Shown here: positions 17,135-25,786 of the stretch, piece after piece
How the letters are laid out: the number at the start of each line of letters is the position of its first letter
Position numbering within the stretch: position 1 is the stretch's first letter
Assembly (NCBI RefSeq): GCF_014699035.1
Contig: NZ_JACXAA010000006.1
Span: 1 to 64,000 of the forward strand
Direction of reading: 5' to 3'
Source: Spirosoma validum
Lineage (GTDB): Bacteria; Bacteroidota; Bacteroidia; Cytophagales; Spirosomataceae
DNA: 64,000 nucleotides
Made by a program: the position numbers and the translations under genes
Notes under the pieces: generated by a model
What the model saw: only the letters and a program-made list of their open reading frames with translations
Told to the model about the DNA's origin: nothing
The model's database searches: none

Positions 17135-17947
17135 TTAACTCAATAAATCAACAGGCTGTGCATCATGCAGATGCACCTGTACATGAATCTGTGAACCACG
17201 TCCGGGAGCTACATCGAAAGTTACGTAGCCATTCACTACGTTCAGTCGGCTTTCAATAGTTCGCAGGCCCAACCCGCCTTGCCGATTCTCCATGATCGCA
17301 TCGAAATCAAACCCGATTCCATCATCGACTACCGACAAGCGAATCTCGTTATCAAAGCTAACCAGTTGAATCGTAATATGTCGAGCGCGGGCATGCCGAA
17401 TTGCGTTGTTAACTAATTCCTGCGTAATCCGATACAGCATTAACTCCAAATTCGGAGAAAATTGAGTAGATGATTCTGGATAAATCAACTGCATCTCCAG
17501 GTCCCCATCGTTAGCACGATCGACCAGTTCTTCAAGCGCAGCCAGTAGTCCAAACCGTTCGAGCGTGGTCGGTACCAGATTTCGGCTAATACGCCGAACG
17601 TTAGTCATGGTTTCATCGATCATGGATCGCGTTTTCTGAAACTCGAAACCTACTTGCATTTCACCACCCAGCTTTTGTTCCAACTGGTTCAGGCTCATTT
17701 TAGTAATCGATAGCATCGTACCAATGCCATCGTGCATATCTTCAGCAAGTCGTTTGCGTTCCTCTTCCTGACCTTTGAACGTAGCGGCCATGAGTTCGCG
17801 CCGATGTTGCGCCTGTAACTCTTTAAGCGCTAGCTGCTGTTTTGCCTGTTTTTGCTGATAATACGCTACGAAGATGATGATAAAAATAGCCATCATCAAC
17901 AACACAGCCGTACCAACAGCAATTGCAAAACTAGAATCGATTGACAT
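17135..17947 (-). CDS. Membrane-bound sensor histidine kinase (HisKA_3/NarX type)
   Basis: 270 residues. One membrane segment (about 8-30), a coiled coil, then HisKA_3 with the phosphoacceptor H72 in RLAEDMHDGIGTML. The HATPase domain has N-box QELVNNAIRHARA, G1 VVDDGIGFD and G2 GGLGLRTIESR. There is no periplasmic or PAS sensor domain, so the signal must come through the membrane segment or a partner. The AT-rich gene at 18289-18987, encoding a multi-pass membrane protein, lies upstream on the same strand and might be such a partner (inference). Pairs with the regulator at 16416-17072. Confidence 0.9.
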   Translation of the reverse strand: MSIDSSFAIAVGTAVLLMMAIFIIIFVAYYQQKQAKQQLALKELQAQHRRELMAATFKGQEEERKRLAEDMHDGIGTMLSITKMSLNQLEQKLGGEMQVGFEFQKTRSMIDETMTNVRRISRNLVPTTLERFGLLAALEELVDRANDGDLEMQLIYPESSTQFSPNLELMLYRITQELVNNAIRHARARHITIQLVSFDNEIRLSVVDDGIGFDFDAIMENRQGGLGLRTIESRLNVVNGYVTFDVAPGRGSQIHVQVHLHDAQPVDLLS

Positions 17948-18288
17948 TAGAGTTATTTACAATTCAATGCGAATAAAGTAAAATTGGCAAATCATGTACT
18001 GAATGTCAATGATTTGACTATATGATTGAGCGAATGGTAACAAAAGAATAAAAGCATAGGCATTAAAGATACAATTCTCCCCTTATTTATGAGAAACTCT
18101 AGATATTCGGAAAATAATTTAAGAGATAAAAATCTGTACCAATTTTTCTCTACTAACTTAAAATCATTTGTCACTTCTTTAGATACAGCCTTATAAATCG
18201 GCTAATGACCTATTTACATAGTTAAGATTCTGCACAATTTTTATTCAATATCTTAATAGCTACTAAGACTTCTGTTCCCCATAAACTA
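17948..18288. other. AT-rich gap with no visible gene
   Basis: 340 bp of clearly higher A+T than the flanks. No long frame, RNA fold or strong terminator was seen. A weak TACTTTAT on the minus strand just upstream of the kinase gene could be its -7 element. Confidence 0.4.
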
Positions 18289-18987
18289 TTATAATTCAGT
18301 AGCAAAATTTGACCTGTTATTGGATTCGCTAAACTTTATACCGACAGTTGATAATATACAGCATATAATGAATATAATTTCCTGGAAATTCCAGTAGAAA
18401 TCAAAGGTTTCATAGGCTTTAGAAGCATTAAAATTGAACAGTTCTTTGCCAAACAGGAAAATAAAAAATGTGCCAGCCGCATAGATCAGTAAACCTGCAC
18501 TAAACCAAAATAAATCGTGCCTGAGAATATTTCGAACTAAAGATTCATTCAGAACATGATTTAAATAAACTAAAATAATGATAATAATAAATAAACGAGC
18601 TATAGTAAGATTTCCAGCTGATATTGCTTGACTGGAATAGAAAAAAAAGTTCAACAATAAACAACCAAGAGTAAACCCTATTATTTTCTTCGACTGTCTT
18701 GGCATACTAAACGCATAAATAACGGCGACAATTGCTATCTCCGGGAATGATAATAAGTTATAAAGATATAGATTACTCTCTCGCTGTAGACTATGTATCC
18801 ATGCTATACTATCTTTCAAAAAATAAGCTAAAAAAAATAACACTACCCATTTCATCGATACTGTCAGATGATTAAAACGAAACAGACCGATTGTTATGGG
18901 TAGTAAAGCAAATAATTGTGAAATAAAATCTAATGGATAACGAATAATTAAGTCAATAAACGTTTCCCACATAGTGGCCTTTGCCAT
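18289..18987 (-). CDS. Multi-pass membrane protein of unknown function
   Basis: 232 residues, not recognised. I count about six to seven hydrophobic segments (near 15-35, 45-62, 78-93, 103-121, 128-147, 155-178, 207-225), separated by short basic or polar loops. No catalytic motif is evident. The gene is much richer in A+T than its neighbours, with many AAT, ATT and TTT codons, which suggests transfer. A second in-frame ATG lies five codons in. It lies 89 bp downstream of the gene at 19077-19493 on the same strand and upstream of a histidine kinase that lacks a sensor domain. Confidence 0.6.
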   Translation of the reverse strand: MAKATMWETFIDLIIRYPLDFISQLFALLPITIGLFRFNHLTVSMKWVVLFFLAYFLKDSIAWIHSLQRESNLYLYNLLSFPEIAIVAVIYAFSMPRQSKKIIGFTLGCLLLNFFFYSSQAISAGNLTIARLFIIIIILVYLNHVLNESLVRNILRHDLFWFSAGLLIYAAGTFFIFLFGKELFNFNASKAYETFDFYWNFQEIIFIICCILSTVGIKFSESNNRSNFATEL

Positions 18988-19076
18988 TGATACGTAAATT
19001 ATTCTGTAGAATTATTATCAACAGTTTAATAGAGCTGGTGTTTCTTAGATATGATATTAGATAACATCCCTCCAGC

Positions 19077-19493
19077 CTAATTCGTATCTGTTTCACCACA
19101 ATGAGGAGGACACACGGGTCCATCGGCTAAGGCCATCATTCCCCCAGTTCTGACGGGCATATCTTTCATACCAGCATTATCAGAATAGATTGGCAGATTA
19201 TTACCTTTTGCATCTACAGCGGTCAGCAGAACACGGGGCTTAAGTTGGCCTTCCCCTTCACTAGTAGGATTGCCTTTTTTATCTTCCCAACGTTTGGCGT
19301 GATGAACACGAAGGCCAACACAGCCGGGCTGATTCAATAAATTTTGCACTTGGTCGATACCAAAAAATTCCGAGCGGACGTACTCCGTTGGCCTTAAGCC
19401 AACGTTCAATTTGCGTTCTCGGTAAGCTCCCGTCATGGCCTGGGTTTCTTTTGGATCAAGAATACGTCCTGCATCTTTTGTGAAAACACTCAT
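19077..19493 (-). CDS. Hypothetical protein with C-terminal CPPHC motif
   Basis: 138 residues, not recognised. Soluble, no signal peptide. Features: N-terminal FTKDAGRILDPKETQAMTGAY, a central GLRVHHAKRWEDKKGN with two His, and a C-terminus GPVCPPHCGETDTN that could bind a metal. It reads like a conserved protein rather than a chance frame (balanced composition, no low complexity). Likely co-transcribed with the membrane protein gene at 18289-18987. Confidence 0.55.
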   Translation of the reverse strand: MSVFTKDAGRILDPKETQAMTGAYRERKLNVGLRPTEYVRSEFFGIDQVQNLLNQPGCVGLRVHHAKRWEDKKGNPTSEGEGQLKPRVLLTAVDAKGNNLPIYSDNAGMKDMPVRTGGMMALADGPVCPPHCGETDTN

Positions 19494-19763
19494 AAATGGA
19501 AAGGGTTGAAATTTTGACTATTATAAGGCTACTAGAGGATGGATATAAACGGAAAGCGACTCTAACCTACAATACTTCTCATCTTCTACCAAAACTGACC
19601 AAATTCTACTGTATTAGTATAATTTACTGTTAGACAACCACTTGAGCCATATTATTTATTTACCAATGCGTATAAATACGTATCAAAGTGCGGACTTCTG
19701 CCTGTTCCGTTTTTCTATTATAAAATCAGGGTTTTTGCGCTTAAAAGACGTTTAATAGCAAGC

Positions 19764-19771
19764 TACTTTTG
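19764..19771 (+). promoter_or_regulatory. Putative -7 element of the small RNA candidate
   Basis: TACTTTTG fits TAnnTTTG. It points away from both flanking genes, into a region that has no reading frame but ends in a strong terminator. Confidence 0.45.
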
Positions 19772-19777
19772 TATTGT

Positions 19778-19882
19778 AACGGACTGGGCAGTCAGAAACG
19801 AGTTTCATATCCGCTTCGGCGCTCCGATCATAGGTTAGGTTAACAAAAAACGCCGGGGCAATTTGACCCCGGCGTTTTTTTC
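19778..19882 (+). ncRNA. Candidate small RNA, about 105 nt
   Basis: Between the -7 motif at 19764-19771 and the terminator at 19845-19882 lie about 65 bases with three short stems: GACTGGGCAGTC, GAAACGAGTTTC and CGCTTCGGCG. No start codon with a useful frame is present. It does not match the SRP RNA, 6S or tmRNA patterns I know. The 3' end faces the 3' end of rfbA, so the terminator may also serve that gene. Confidence 0.4.
19845..19882. terminator. Strong terminator after the small RNA candidate and rfbA
   Basis: Stem AAAAAACGCCGGGG/CCCCGGCGTTTTTT around a short AT-rich loop, with T-run and A-run on either side. Good in both directions. Shares the AACGCCGG stem with the hairpins at 1001 and 1162. 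Confidence 0.8.
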
Positions 19883-19937
19883 TTGTTTCGTTCGGATCGA
19901 ACTTCGCTTATCAAGCTCTCTCCTATTTTCTGTGAAT

Positions 19938-20798
19938 CTATTTAAGCAAATTCAGCAGATAGGCTCCATAACCGCTTTTAACCAATGGTTTAGCGATAAT
20001 TGCTAACTGGTCGGCGGTAATGAATTTCATGCGGTACGCTATCTCTTCAATACAACCGATTTTCAGTCCCTGTCGCTCTTCAATGACGTGAACAAATTGC
20101 CCCGCTTGTATCAGTGACTCAAACGTACCTGTGTCAAGCCAAGCTGTACCGCGGTCCAACACACCTACCTTTAATTGACCGCGCTCCAGATAGACACGGT
20201 TAATATCCGTAATCTCTAACTCGCCCCGAGGAGATGGTTTGATATTTTTGGCAATTTCAACGACGTCATTATCATAAAAATACAGCCCTGGCACTGCGTA
20301 GTTAGACTTAGGCTTCTCGGGTTTCTCCTCAATGGACAGTACGTTAAAGTTATCGTCAAACTCAACTACACCATAACGCTCGGGATCATGTACCTGATAC
20401 GCATAAACGACTCCTCCCTCGGGATCATTGTTAGCCTGAAGCAATTTTGACAGACCTGAGCCATAAAAGATATTGTCGCCTAATACCAGCGCCACTTTTT
20501 CGTTGCCGATAAACTCTTCGCCAATGATGAACGCCTGCGCCAGTCCGTCGGGGCTGGGTTGAACAGCATAACTGAATTTACAGCCAATTCGCTCACCGTC
20601 GCCAAGCAATTTTTCGAAGTGCGGCAAATCGTGAGGAGTCGAAATAATCAGAATTTCGCGGATGCCTGCCAGCATCAGGATCGACAGCGGATAATAAATC
20701 ATCGGCTTGTCGTAAACGGGCATGAGTTGTTTTGAAACAGCCAGCGTTAATGGATGAAGACGTGTACCGGAGCCTCCGGCAAGTATGATTCCTTTCAT
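19938..20798 (-). CDS. rfbA: Glucose-1-phosphate thymidylyltransferase
   Basis: Makes dTDP-glucose from glucose 1-phosphate and dTTP, the first step to dTDP-rhamnose and related sugars. 286 residues with the nucleotide-binding [11 protein letters not shown] at 8-18, the [15 protein letters not shown] motif, [10 protein letters not shown] near 106 and the sugar-binding [13 protein letters not shown]. Length equals E. coli RfbA. Last gene of the galE-rfbB-rfbA run on the minus strand, 75 bp after rfbB. rfbC and rfbD are not in the window, so the final sugar cannot be told. Confidence 0.95.
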   Translation of the reverse strand: MKGIILAGGSGTRLHPLTLAVSKQLMPVYDKPMIYYPLSILMLAGIREILIISTPHDLPHFEKLLGDGERIGCKFSYAVQPSPDGLAQAFIIGEEFIGNEKVALVLGDNIFYGSGLSKLLQANNDPEGGVVYAYQVHDPERYGVVEFDDNFNVLSIEEKPEKPKSNYAVPGLYFYDNDVVEIAKNIKPSPRGELEITDINRVYLERGQLKVGVLDRGTAWLDTGTFESLIQAGQFVHVIEERQGLKIGCIEEIAYRMKFITADQLAIIAKPLVKSGYGAYLLNLLK

Positions 20799-20814
20799 GG
20801 TGTATGAATGAGCA

Positions 20815-20867
20815 AATGAGCGAATGCGTTAATATCTGTAATCCAGATACTTACCCATCCGCTCATT
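20815..20867. repeat. Stem-loop between rfbB and rfbA
   Basis: Outer arms AATGAGCG/CGCTCATT enclose an inner stem ATCTG/CAGAT. No T-run, so it is not a classical terminator; it could tune mRNA processing between the two genes. Confidence 0.35.
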
Positions 20868-20873
20868 CAAAAT

Positions 20874-21938
20874 TTATCTATTCGAGTACATTCCCTGGTA
20901 ATAACTCTGGTAAGCGCCTGACGTTACGTTGTCTAACCAAGCCTGATTCGTCAGGAACCAATCAACGGTTTTTTCCAAACCTTCTTCAAACTGAAGCGAC
21001 GGTTGCCAACCCAGGTCATTCATGATTTTATTCGCGTCAATAGCGTAGCGTAGATCATGGCCAGCCCGGTCAGTTACGTAGGTAATAAGCTTGGCCGACG
21101 TACCTTCCGAACGACCCAGCTTGCGATCCATGATCTGACACAGCAGATTCACAAGATCAATATTTTTCCATTCGTTGAATCCACCAATGTTATACGTCTC
21201 GCCGAGTTTGCCAGTATGAAAGACGGCGTCGATGGCCCGCGCATGATCAACGACAAAGAGCCAATCGCGTACGTTTTCGCCTTTTCCATAGACGGGCAGC
21301 GGCTTGTTGGTCTGAATGTTATGAATCATTAACGGAATCAGCTTCTCCGGAAAATGATTGGGTCCATAATTATTTGAGCAGTTCGATAAAACAACCGGAA
21401 GTTTATACGTATTGCCATACGCCCGAACAAAGTGGTCAGAGGCTGCTTTCGACGCCGAGTAAGGTGATTGTGGATCGTATGATGTTTCCTCAGTAAAGAA
21501 ATCTTCCGGATTATGTAATGATCCATATACTTCATCTGTCGAAACATGGTAGAATCGCTTTCCCTCGAAGCCAGACGAACTCTCAGCCCAGCTATTTTTA
21601 GCCGCATTAAGCAAATTCACCGTTCCGACTACATTGGTCATTACGAATGACATCGGATCGGTGATCGAGCGGTCAACGTGAGATTCGGCTGCCAGGTGAA
21701 TTACTCCATCAAACGATAGTTCCGCGAACATATCCTCCAGAAATTTCGCATCAGTGATGTCACCTTTGATGAACGTATAGTTTGGTGCGTTTTCGATGTC
21801 TGTCAGGTTCGCCAAGTTGCCAGCGTATGTCAGCGCATCAAGATTATAAATCTGATATTCAGGGTATTTTGTAACAAACAACCGTACGACGTGAGAGCCA
21901 ATAAATCCGGCACCACCGGTAATAAGTATTTTCTTCAT
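20874..21938 (-). CDS. rfbB: dTDP-glucose 4,6-dehydratase
   Basis: Second step of deoxysugar synthesis, NAD-dependent extended SDR. 354 residues: GGAGFIGSHVV (7-17) binds NAD, HLAAESHVDRSI near 83, the catalytic region HVSTDEVYGSL near 132 and YSASKAASDHFVRAY (YxxxK) near 161. SNNYGPNHFPEKLIP and VRDWLFVVDHARAI complete the family pattern. Between galE and rfbA on the same strand. Confidence 0.96.
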   Translation of the reverse strand: MKKILITGGAGFIGSHVVRLFVTKYPEYQIYNLDALTYAGNLANLTDIENAPNYTFIKGDITDAKFLEDMFAELSFDGVIHLAAESHVDRSITDPMSFVMTNVVGTVNLLNAAKNSWAESSSGFEGKRFYHVSTDEVYGSLHNPEDFFTEETSYDPQSPYSASKAASDHFVRAYGNTYKLPVVLSNCSNNYGPNHFPEKLIPLMIHNIQTNKPLPVYGKGENVRDWLFVVDHARAIDAVFHTGKLGETYNIGGFNEWKNIDLVNLLCQIMDRKLGRSEGTSAKLITYVTDRAGHDLRYAIDANKIMNDLGWQPSLQFEEGLEKTVDWFLTNQAWLDNVTSGAYQSYYQGMYSNR

Positions 21939-21994
21939 GATTCAACGTTTCCTGTTTCAGTTTTACGTAGTAGATTCCAGTCTGGAATTTGAAA

Positions 21995-23029
21995 CTATAC
22001 ACTTAATCGCTGCTGCCATTTCCAGGCGTCCCGTAATGAATCGGCTAGTGAACGCTGAGCCGTCCAGTTTAATACGGTATTGGCTTTTGTCACGTCGGCG
22101 TATACTTTTTCAACATCACCCGTCCGGCGCGGCCCAATCGTATAATTTACCTTAACGCCTGTGACATCCTCAAACGTTTTTATAATGTTCAGAACCGTTT
22201 CGCCCCGACCTGTACCGATGTTGATCACATCATAGAGCGATTCAACATCAGTATCAATAAGCTTTTTAACAGCTTGCACGTGGGCGTCGGCCAGATCCAT
22301 TACGTCGATATAGTCGCGAATACACGTACCATCGGGCGTACTGTAATCGTCGCCATAAACAGTCAGACTCGGTCGAATACCAGCGGCTGTCTGCGTAATA
22401 AACGGAACCAGATTAGCCGGAACTCCCAATGGCAATTCACCAATTTCGGCTGATGGATGGGCGCCAATGGGATTGAAGTACCGTAACGCCAACGCTTTGA
22501 CTGGAATTTTTGCCCGTACCGCATCGCGAATAATATCCTCACCAATGGCTTTTGTGTTACCATATGGTGATTGCGCCGGGAGCCGGGGGGTTTCTTCTGT
22601 CACCGGTAATTGTTCGGGCTGGCCGTACACGGTGCAGGACGATGAAAATACGAGATGGGGAACCTTGAACGCCTGCATCAGCTCCAGCAACAGCAACAAC
22701 GAATCAAGATTATTACGGTAGTATTTCAATGGTTGAGCAACCGATTCACCGACGGCTTTATAAGCGGCAAAGTGAATAACGCCAATGGGTTTTTCTTTCT
22801 GAAAGATACTCGTCATTTCGGCCTCGTCGTTACAATCGACCGGATAACAACGTACGTCATGACCTAAAATCGACCGGAGTCCTGAAAGTACCGAACGTTG
22901 AGAATTTGAAAAATCATCAATAATGATCGGTTCGTACCCAGCGTTAACCAGCGAAACAACCGTGTGCGAACCAATGAAACCAGCCCCGCCCGTAACTAAA
23001 ATTTTGGAAGAATTGCCTGTAGGGATCAA
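21995..23029 (-). CDS. galE: UDP-glucose 4-epimerase
   Basis: Interconverts UDP-glucose and UDP-galactose. 344 residues: GGAGFIGSHTV near 14-24, HFAAYKAVGES near 86, SSSCTVYGQPEQLPV near 128 with the catalytic Ser, and SPYGNTKAIGEDII (YxxxK) near 153. RYFNPIGAHPSAEIGE and the C-terminal YADVTKANTVLNW are typical. First gene of the nucleotide-sugar set; divergent from the SirB1-like gene. Confidence 0.93.
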   Translation of the reverse strand: MIPTGNSSKILVTGGAGFIGSHTVVSLVNAGYEPIIIDDFSNSQRSVLSGLRSILGHDVRCYPVDCNDEAEMTSIFQKEKPIGVIHFAAYKAVGESVAQPLKYYRNNLDSLLLLLELMQAFKVPHLVFSSSCTVYGQPEQLPVTEETPRLPAQSPYGNTKAIGEDIIRDAVRAKIPVKALALRYFNPIGAHPSAEIGELPLGVPANLVPFITQTAAGIRPSLTVYGDDYSTPDGTCIRDYIDVMDLADAHVQAVKKLIDTDVESLYDVINIGTGRGETVLNIIKTFEDVTGVKVNYTIGPRRTGDVEKVYADVTKANTVLNWTAQRSLADSLRDAWKWQQRLSV

Positions 23030-23160
23030 ACCGTTTTTTTATAAAAATTTTGTTGCTACTTTGTCTCTATAACTCCTAAAACCAGACAAAAGTAGTATAT
23101 TCAGGAGGTTTCCGAAAACAGTTTTTATTTTGAGGTTATCCAGAAAAGTAATTATAACGC

Positions 23161-24036
23161 ATGAACGACAACGAATTGAAAGCGCTGATCTCGCTTTTGG
23201 ATGATGAGGACCGGGAAGTAGTCGAGCATGTCGAACAGCAAATTCGGCAGATGGGCGGGCAAATGATTCCTTTTTTGGAAGCCGAATGGGAAGGAAGTTT
23301 CAACCCTGATCTTCAAAAACGTATCGAGGAAATTATTCACGATCTGCAATACGAATCCGTACTGGATCGCATGCGCGACTGGAAAAACGGTGGGGCTATG
23401 GATCTCCTCGAAGGGCTCTGGATTGTAGCAACGTATCAGTATCCTGACCTGTCACTCAGCAAATTAAAGCAGGACATAGAGCAGTTATTCTATGACGTGT
23501 GGGTGGATTTTAAACCAGATATGCATCCTGATGAGCAAATCAAAGCGATGAACAGTGCATTTTTTTCAAAACTTAAATTTGCGCCGAATACGAAGCATTT
23601 CCATTCGCCTGCTAATTCGATGATCAATCAAGTACTCGAATCGCGCCGAGGGAATCCGATCACGCTTTGTGTGTTGTACATGCTCATTGCCAAGCGCTTG
23701 AACCTGCCTGTTTATGGTGTTAATCTGCCTAATTTATTTGTGCTTACCTACAAAAACAGCAATGGTGTTCAATTCTACATCAATGTCTTCAACCGTGGCC
23801 TCATATTTACCACAAAAGACATTGACCAATACATCGACCAGCTGAACATCAAGCGGTTAGATACGTTCTATCAACCCTGTACGAACGCCGATATTGTTCG
23901 ACGTGTGTTACGTAATCTGACACTGGCCTTTGAGAAAAATGGGGATACCGATCGGGTTCGTGAGGTTGAAAAAATTCTTCAAACGGTTCAGGATGATGGT
24001 GACGGCCTCCCGCTGTCGGATTATACGCAACGGTAA
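23161..24036 (+). CDS. SirB1/transglutaminase-like family protein
   Basis: 291 residues. N-terminal helical part (about 1-95), then a SirB1-type domain: FFSKLKFAPNTKHFHSPANSMI near 139, RRGNPITLCVLYMLIAKRLNLPVYGVNLPNLFVL near 163 and FYINVFNRGLIFT near 205. Members are described as transglutaminase-like or heat-shock HspQ-related factors; the biochemical role is uncertain. The C-terminus is a short TPR-like helix pair (VLRNLTLAFEKNGDTDRVREVEKIL). Confidence 0.75.
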   Translation: MNDNELKALISLLDDEDREVVEHVEQQIRQMGGQMIPFLEAEWEGSFNPDLQKRIEEIIHDLQYESVLDRMRDWKNGGAMDLLEGLWIVATYQYPDLSLSKLKQDIEQLFYDVWVDFKPDMHPDEQIKAMNSAFFSKLKFAPNTKHFHSPANSMINQVLESRRGNPITLCVLYMLIAKRLNLPVYGVNLPNLFVLTYKNSNGVQFYINVFNRGLIFTTKDIDQYIDQLNIKRLDTFYQPCTNADIVRRVLRNLTLAFEKNGDTDRVREVEKILQTVQDDGDGLPLSDYTQR

Positions 24037-24069
24037 TGTAAAGACGCACTACGTTATGTTTTTACATTA
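24034..24069. terminator. Convergent hairpin after the SirB1-like gene
   Basis: Arms TAATGTAAA/TTTACATTA (perfect 9 bp) enclosing an 18-base loop, between convergent stop codons. The stem is AT-rich, so a weak terminator. Confidence 0.4.
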
Positions 24070-24693
24070 AAACGCTACTGCTAGTAAACCTGGCCCGATT
24101 CGGAAGCATCGGATCACCAGTTGTTCTTCATGATTGGGTAGGCGTACATGCCCTACCAAACGATCTTCTTCGTCCGAGAAGGGTTCGATGTGTAAATGCT
24201 CTCGAAACGTAAGTTGCCGCTTGCCGTACAGTTTGTACAAGGCTTCTTTTGCACACCAGTAAACTGCCAAACGGTTAGGGTCGCCAGCGGCATGCGCAAT
24301 CTCACTGTCTGATAAAACTCTGGGCACTACGCGCCTGAATTGATCGCGAATCGGTTCAATGTCAATCCCAACTGGTCTTGACCGGTGTAAAACGGCAGCT
24401 GCCCAGCCAATTGTGTGTGATAAGGAGACATGCCAGGGAGAATTGATGAGATGTGGCTTACCGAATTCATCTTTTTGCAAGCCGCTATATACCATTCCCT
24501 CCGCTTCAACTAACTGACGAATAGCTATCCGGCAGGCCAGCCATTCAATACGTTGTGCCGGGTGTGTTATAGTAGCCAGATCTTCCTGTTCCGAAATCGT
24601 TAGCGACAGGGCATGCCGCAATGTTGGTTCGTCTTCGGTTATGGCTCGGAGCGAAACTATGCAATCACTATGTATATCTACTCGAAACGTCAC
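24067..24693 (-). CDS. 4'-phosphopantetheinyl transferase, Sfp type
   Basis: Transfers phosphopantetheine from CoA to carrier proteins. 208 residues with the two signature motifs: VGIDIEPIRD near residue 110 (Mg-binding Asp and Glu) and WCAKEALYKLYGKRQLTFRE near 147. HVSLSHTIGWAAAVL precedes the first motif as in Sfp/Gsp enzymes. Whether its target is a fatty-acid ACP or a secondary-metabolite carrier cannot be told; no carrier gene is close. Confidence 0.85.
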   Translation of the reverse strand: MTFRVDIHSDCIVSLRAITEDEPTLRHALSLTISEQEDLATITHPAQRIEWLACRIAIRQLVEAEGMVYSGLQKDEFGKPHLINSPWHVSLSHTIGWAAAVLHRSRPVGIDIEPIRDQFRRVVPRVLSDSEIAHAAGDPNRLAVYWCAKEALYKLYGKRQLTFREHLHIEPFSDEEDRLVGHVRLPNHEEQLVIRCFRIGPGLLAVAF

Positions 24694-24768
24694 AAATCAA
24701 AAGTCGGAAGTGATCTGAGAAAAAGAAAGGTTTAACGACCTTTGACCCTTAACTTATCCATTTTTACT

Positions 24769-25668
24769 GTGATTGTAGAAAAAATCGATACGTTTGGTGG
24801 CCACCGGGATTGTGTTTATGCACTCGAAACGGGATTAGAAACCAATCAGTTCTTTTCAGCGGGGGCTGACGGCCTAATTGTACGTTGGCATCTCGACCGA
24901 CCCGATCGGGGCGATTTAGTTGCCAAAGTACCAGCCTCTGTTTATGCGCTTGCCTTACATCCAGCAAGTAACTTATTGTGGGTGGGCCAAAACTATGAAG
25001 GACTCCATCTGATCGATACGGTTCACAAAAAAGAGGTCAATTCCTTAAAGCTAACTTCAGCCGCTATTTTCGACATCAAGTTTTATAAGAACGACGCCTT
25101 TGTAGCTTTATCCGACGGAATCGTTGCCGTACTCGATACAGAACAAATGGTGGTGAAGAAGCATATTAAGGCGTCAGATCAGTCTGCAAGATGCATAGCC
25201 ATTAATCCAGTGGAACGTGAAGCAGTTGTGGGCTATAGCGATAACTCAGTACGTATTTTTGATCTGACAACGTATATACTTAAGCAAGTCATTCCAGCGC
25301 ATGCCAACTCGGTCTTTACCCTTACCTATTCACCTGACTTTCGCTTTCTTCTAACGGGTGGGCGCGATGCTCATTTGAAAGTATGGGACGTAGAGCAAAA
25401 ATACGCTTTGGTGAATGATACGGCAGCCCATATGTTTGCCATCAATCATCTGACATTCAGTCCTGATGGGAATTTATTTGCCACAGCCAGCATGGATAAA
25501 TCCATCAAGATATGGGATGCCGATACGTATCGATTGTTGAAAGTTGTAGACCGGGCACGTCATGCTGGTCACGGTACGTCGGTGAATAAATTGCTCTGGA
25601 CAAACTACCATCAACAATTGCTTTCAGCCAGTGATGATCGGACGATTTCGGTATGGCAAGTAGGTTGA
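24769..25668 (+). CDS. WD40 repeat protein
   Basis: About 299 residues forming a seven-bladed propeller. Repeats are clear at GGHRDCVYALE, ARCIAINP...YSDNSVRIFDL, HANSVFTLTYSPDFRFLLTGGRDAHLKVWDV, INHLTFSPDGNLFATASMDKSIKIWDA and LLSASDDRTISVWQV. No signal peptide, so probably cytoplasmic scaffold. The start is likely the GTG at 24769 (VIVEKIDTFGGHRD); the longer frame begins with TTG at 24742 and its nine extra residues look non-homologous. Partner unknown. Confidence 0.8.
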   Translation: MIVEKIDTFGGHRDCVYALETGLETNQFFSAGADGLIVRWHLDRPDRGDLVAKVPASVYALALHPASNLLWVGQNYEGLHLIDTVHKKEVNSLKLTSAAIFDIKFYKNDAFVALSDGIVAVLDTEQMVVKKHIKASDQSARCIAINPVEREAVVGYSDNSVRIFDLTTYILKQVIPAHANSVFTLTYSPDFRFLLTGGRDAHLKVWDVEQKYALVNDTAAHMFAINHLTFSPDGNLFATASMDKSIKIWDADTYRLLKVVDRARHAGHGTSVNKLLWTNYHQQLLSASDDRTISVWQVG

Positions 25669-25786
25669 TTGTCAGTGTTCAGGTGCGTATCCTCTATTTT
25701 TCCGGCTATTTTTTGTAAAATCAGTATTATGAACGTTATTTCACCTCTCACTGATAATCGGTAACACCAAACTCCTTAGCGCACCA

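Noticed and set aside
19778-19882. SRP (4.5S) RNA
   Set aside because: The GGAAG/GCAGCA apical signature of SRP RNA is absent.
22015-22155. Plus-strand frame at the end of galE
   Set aside because: Shadow of galE; no family features.
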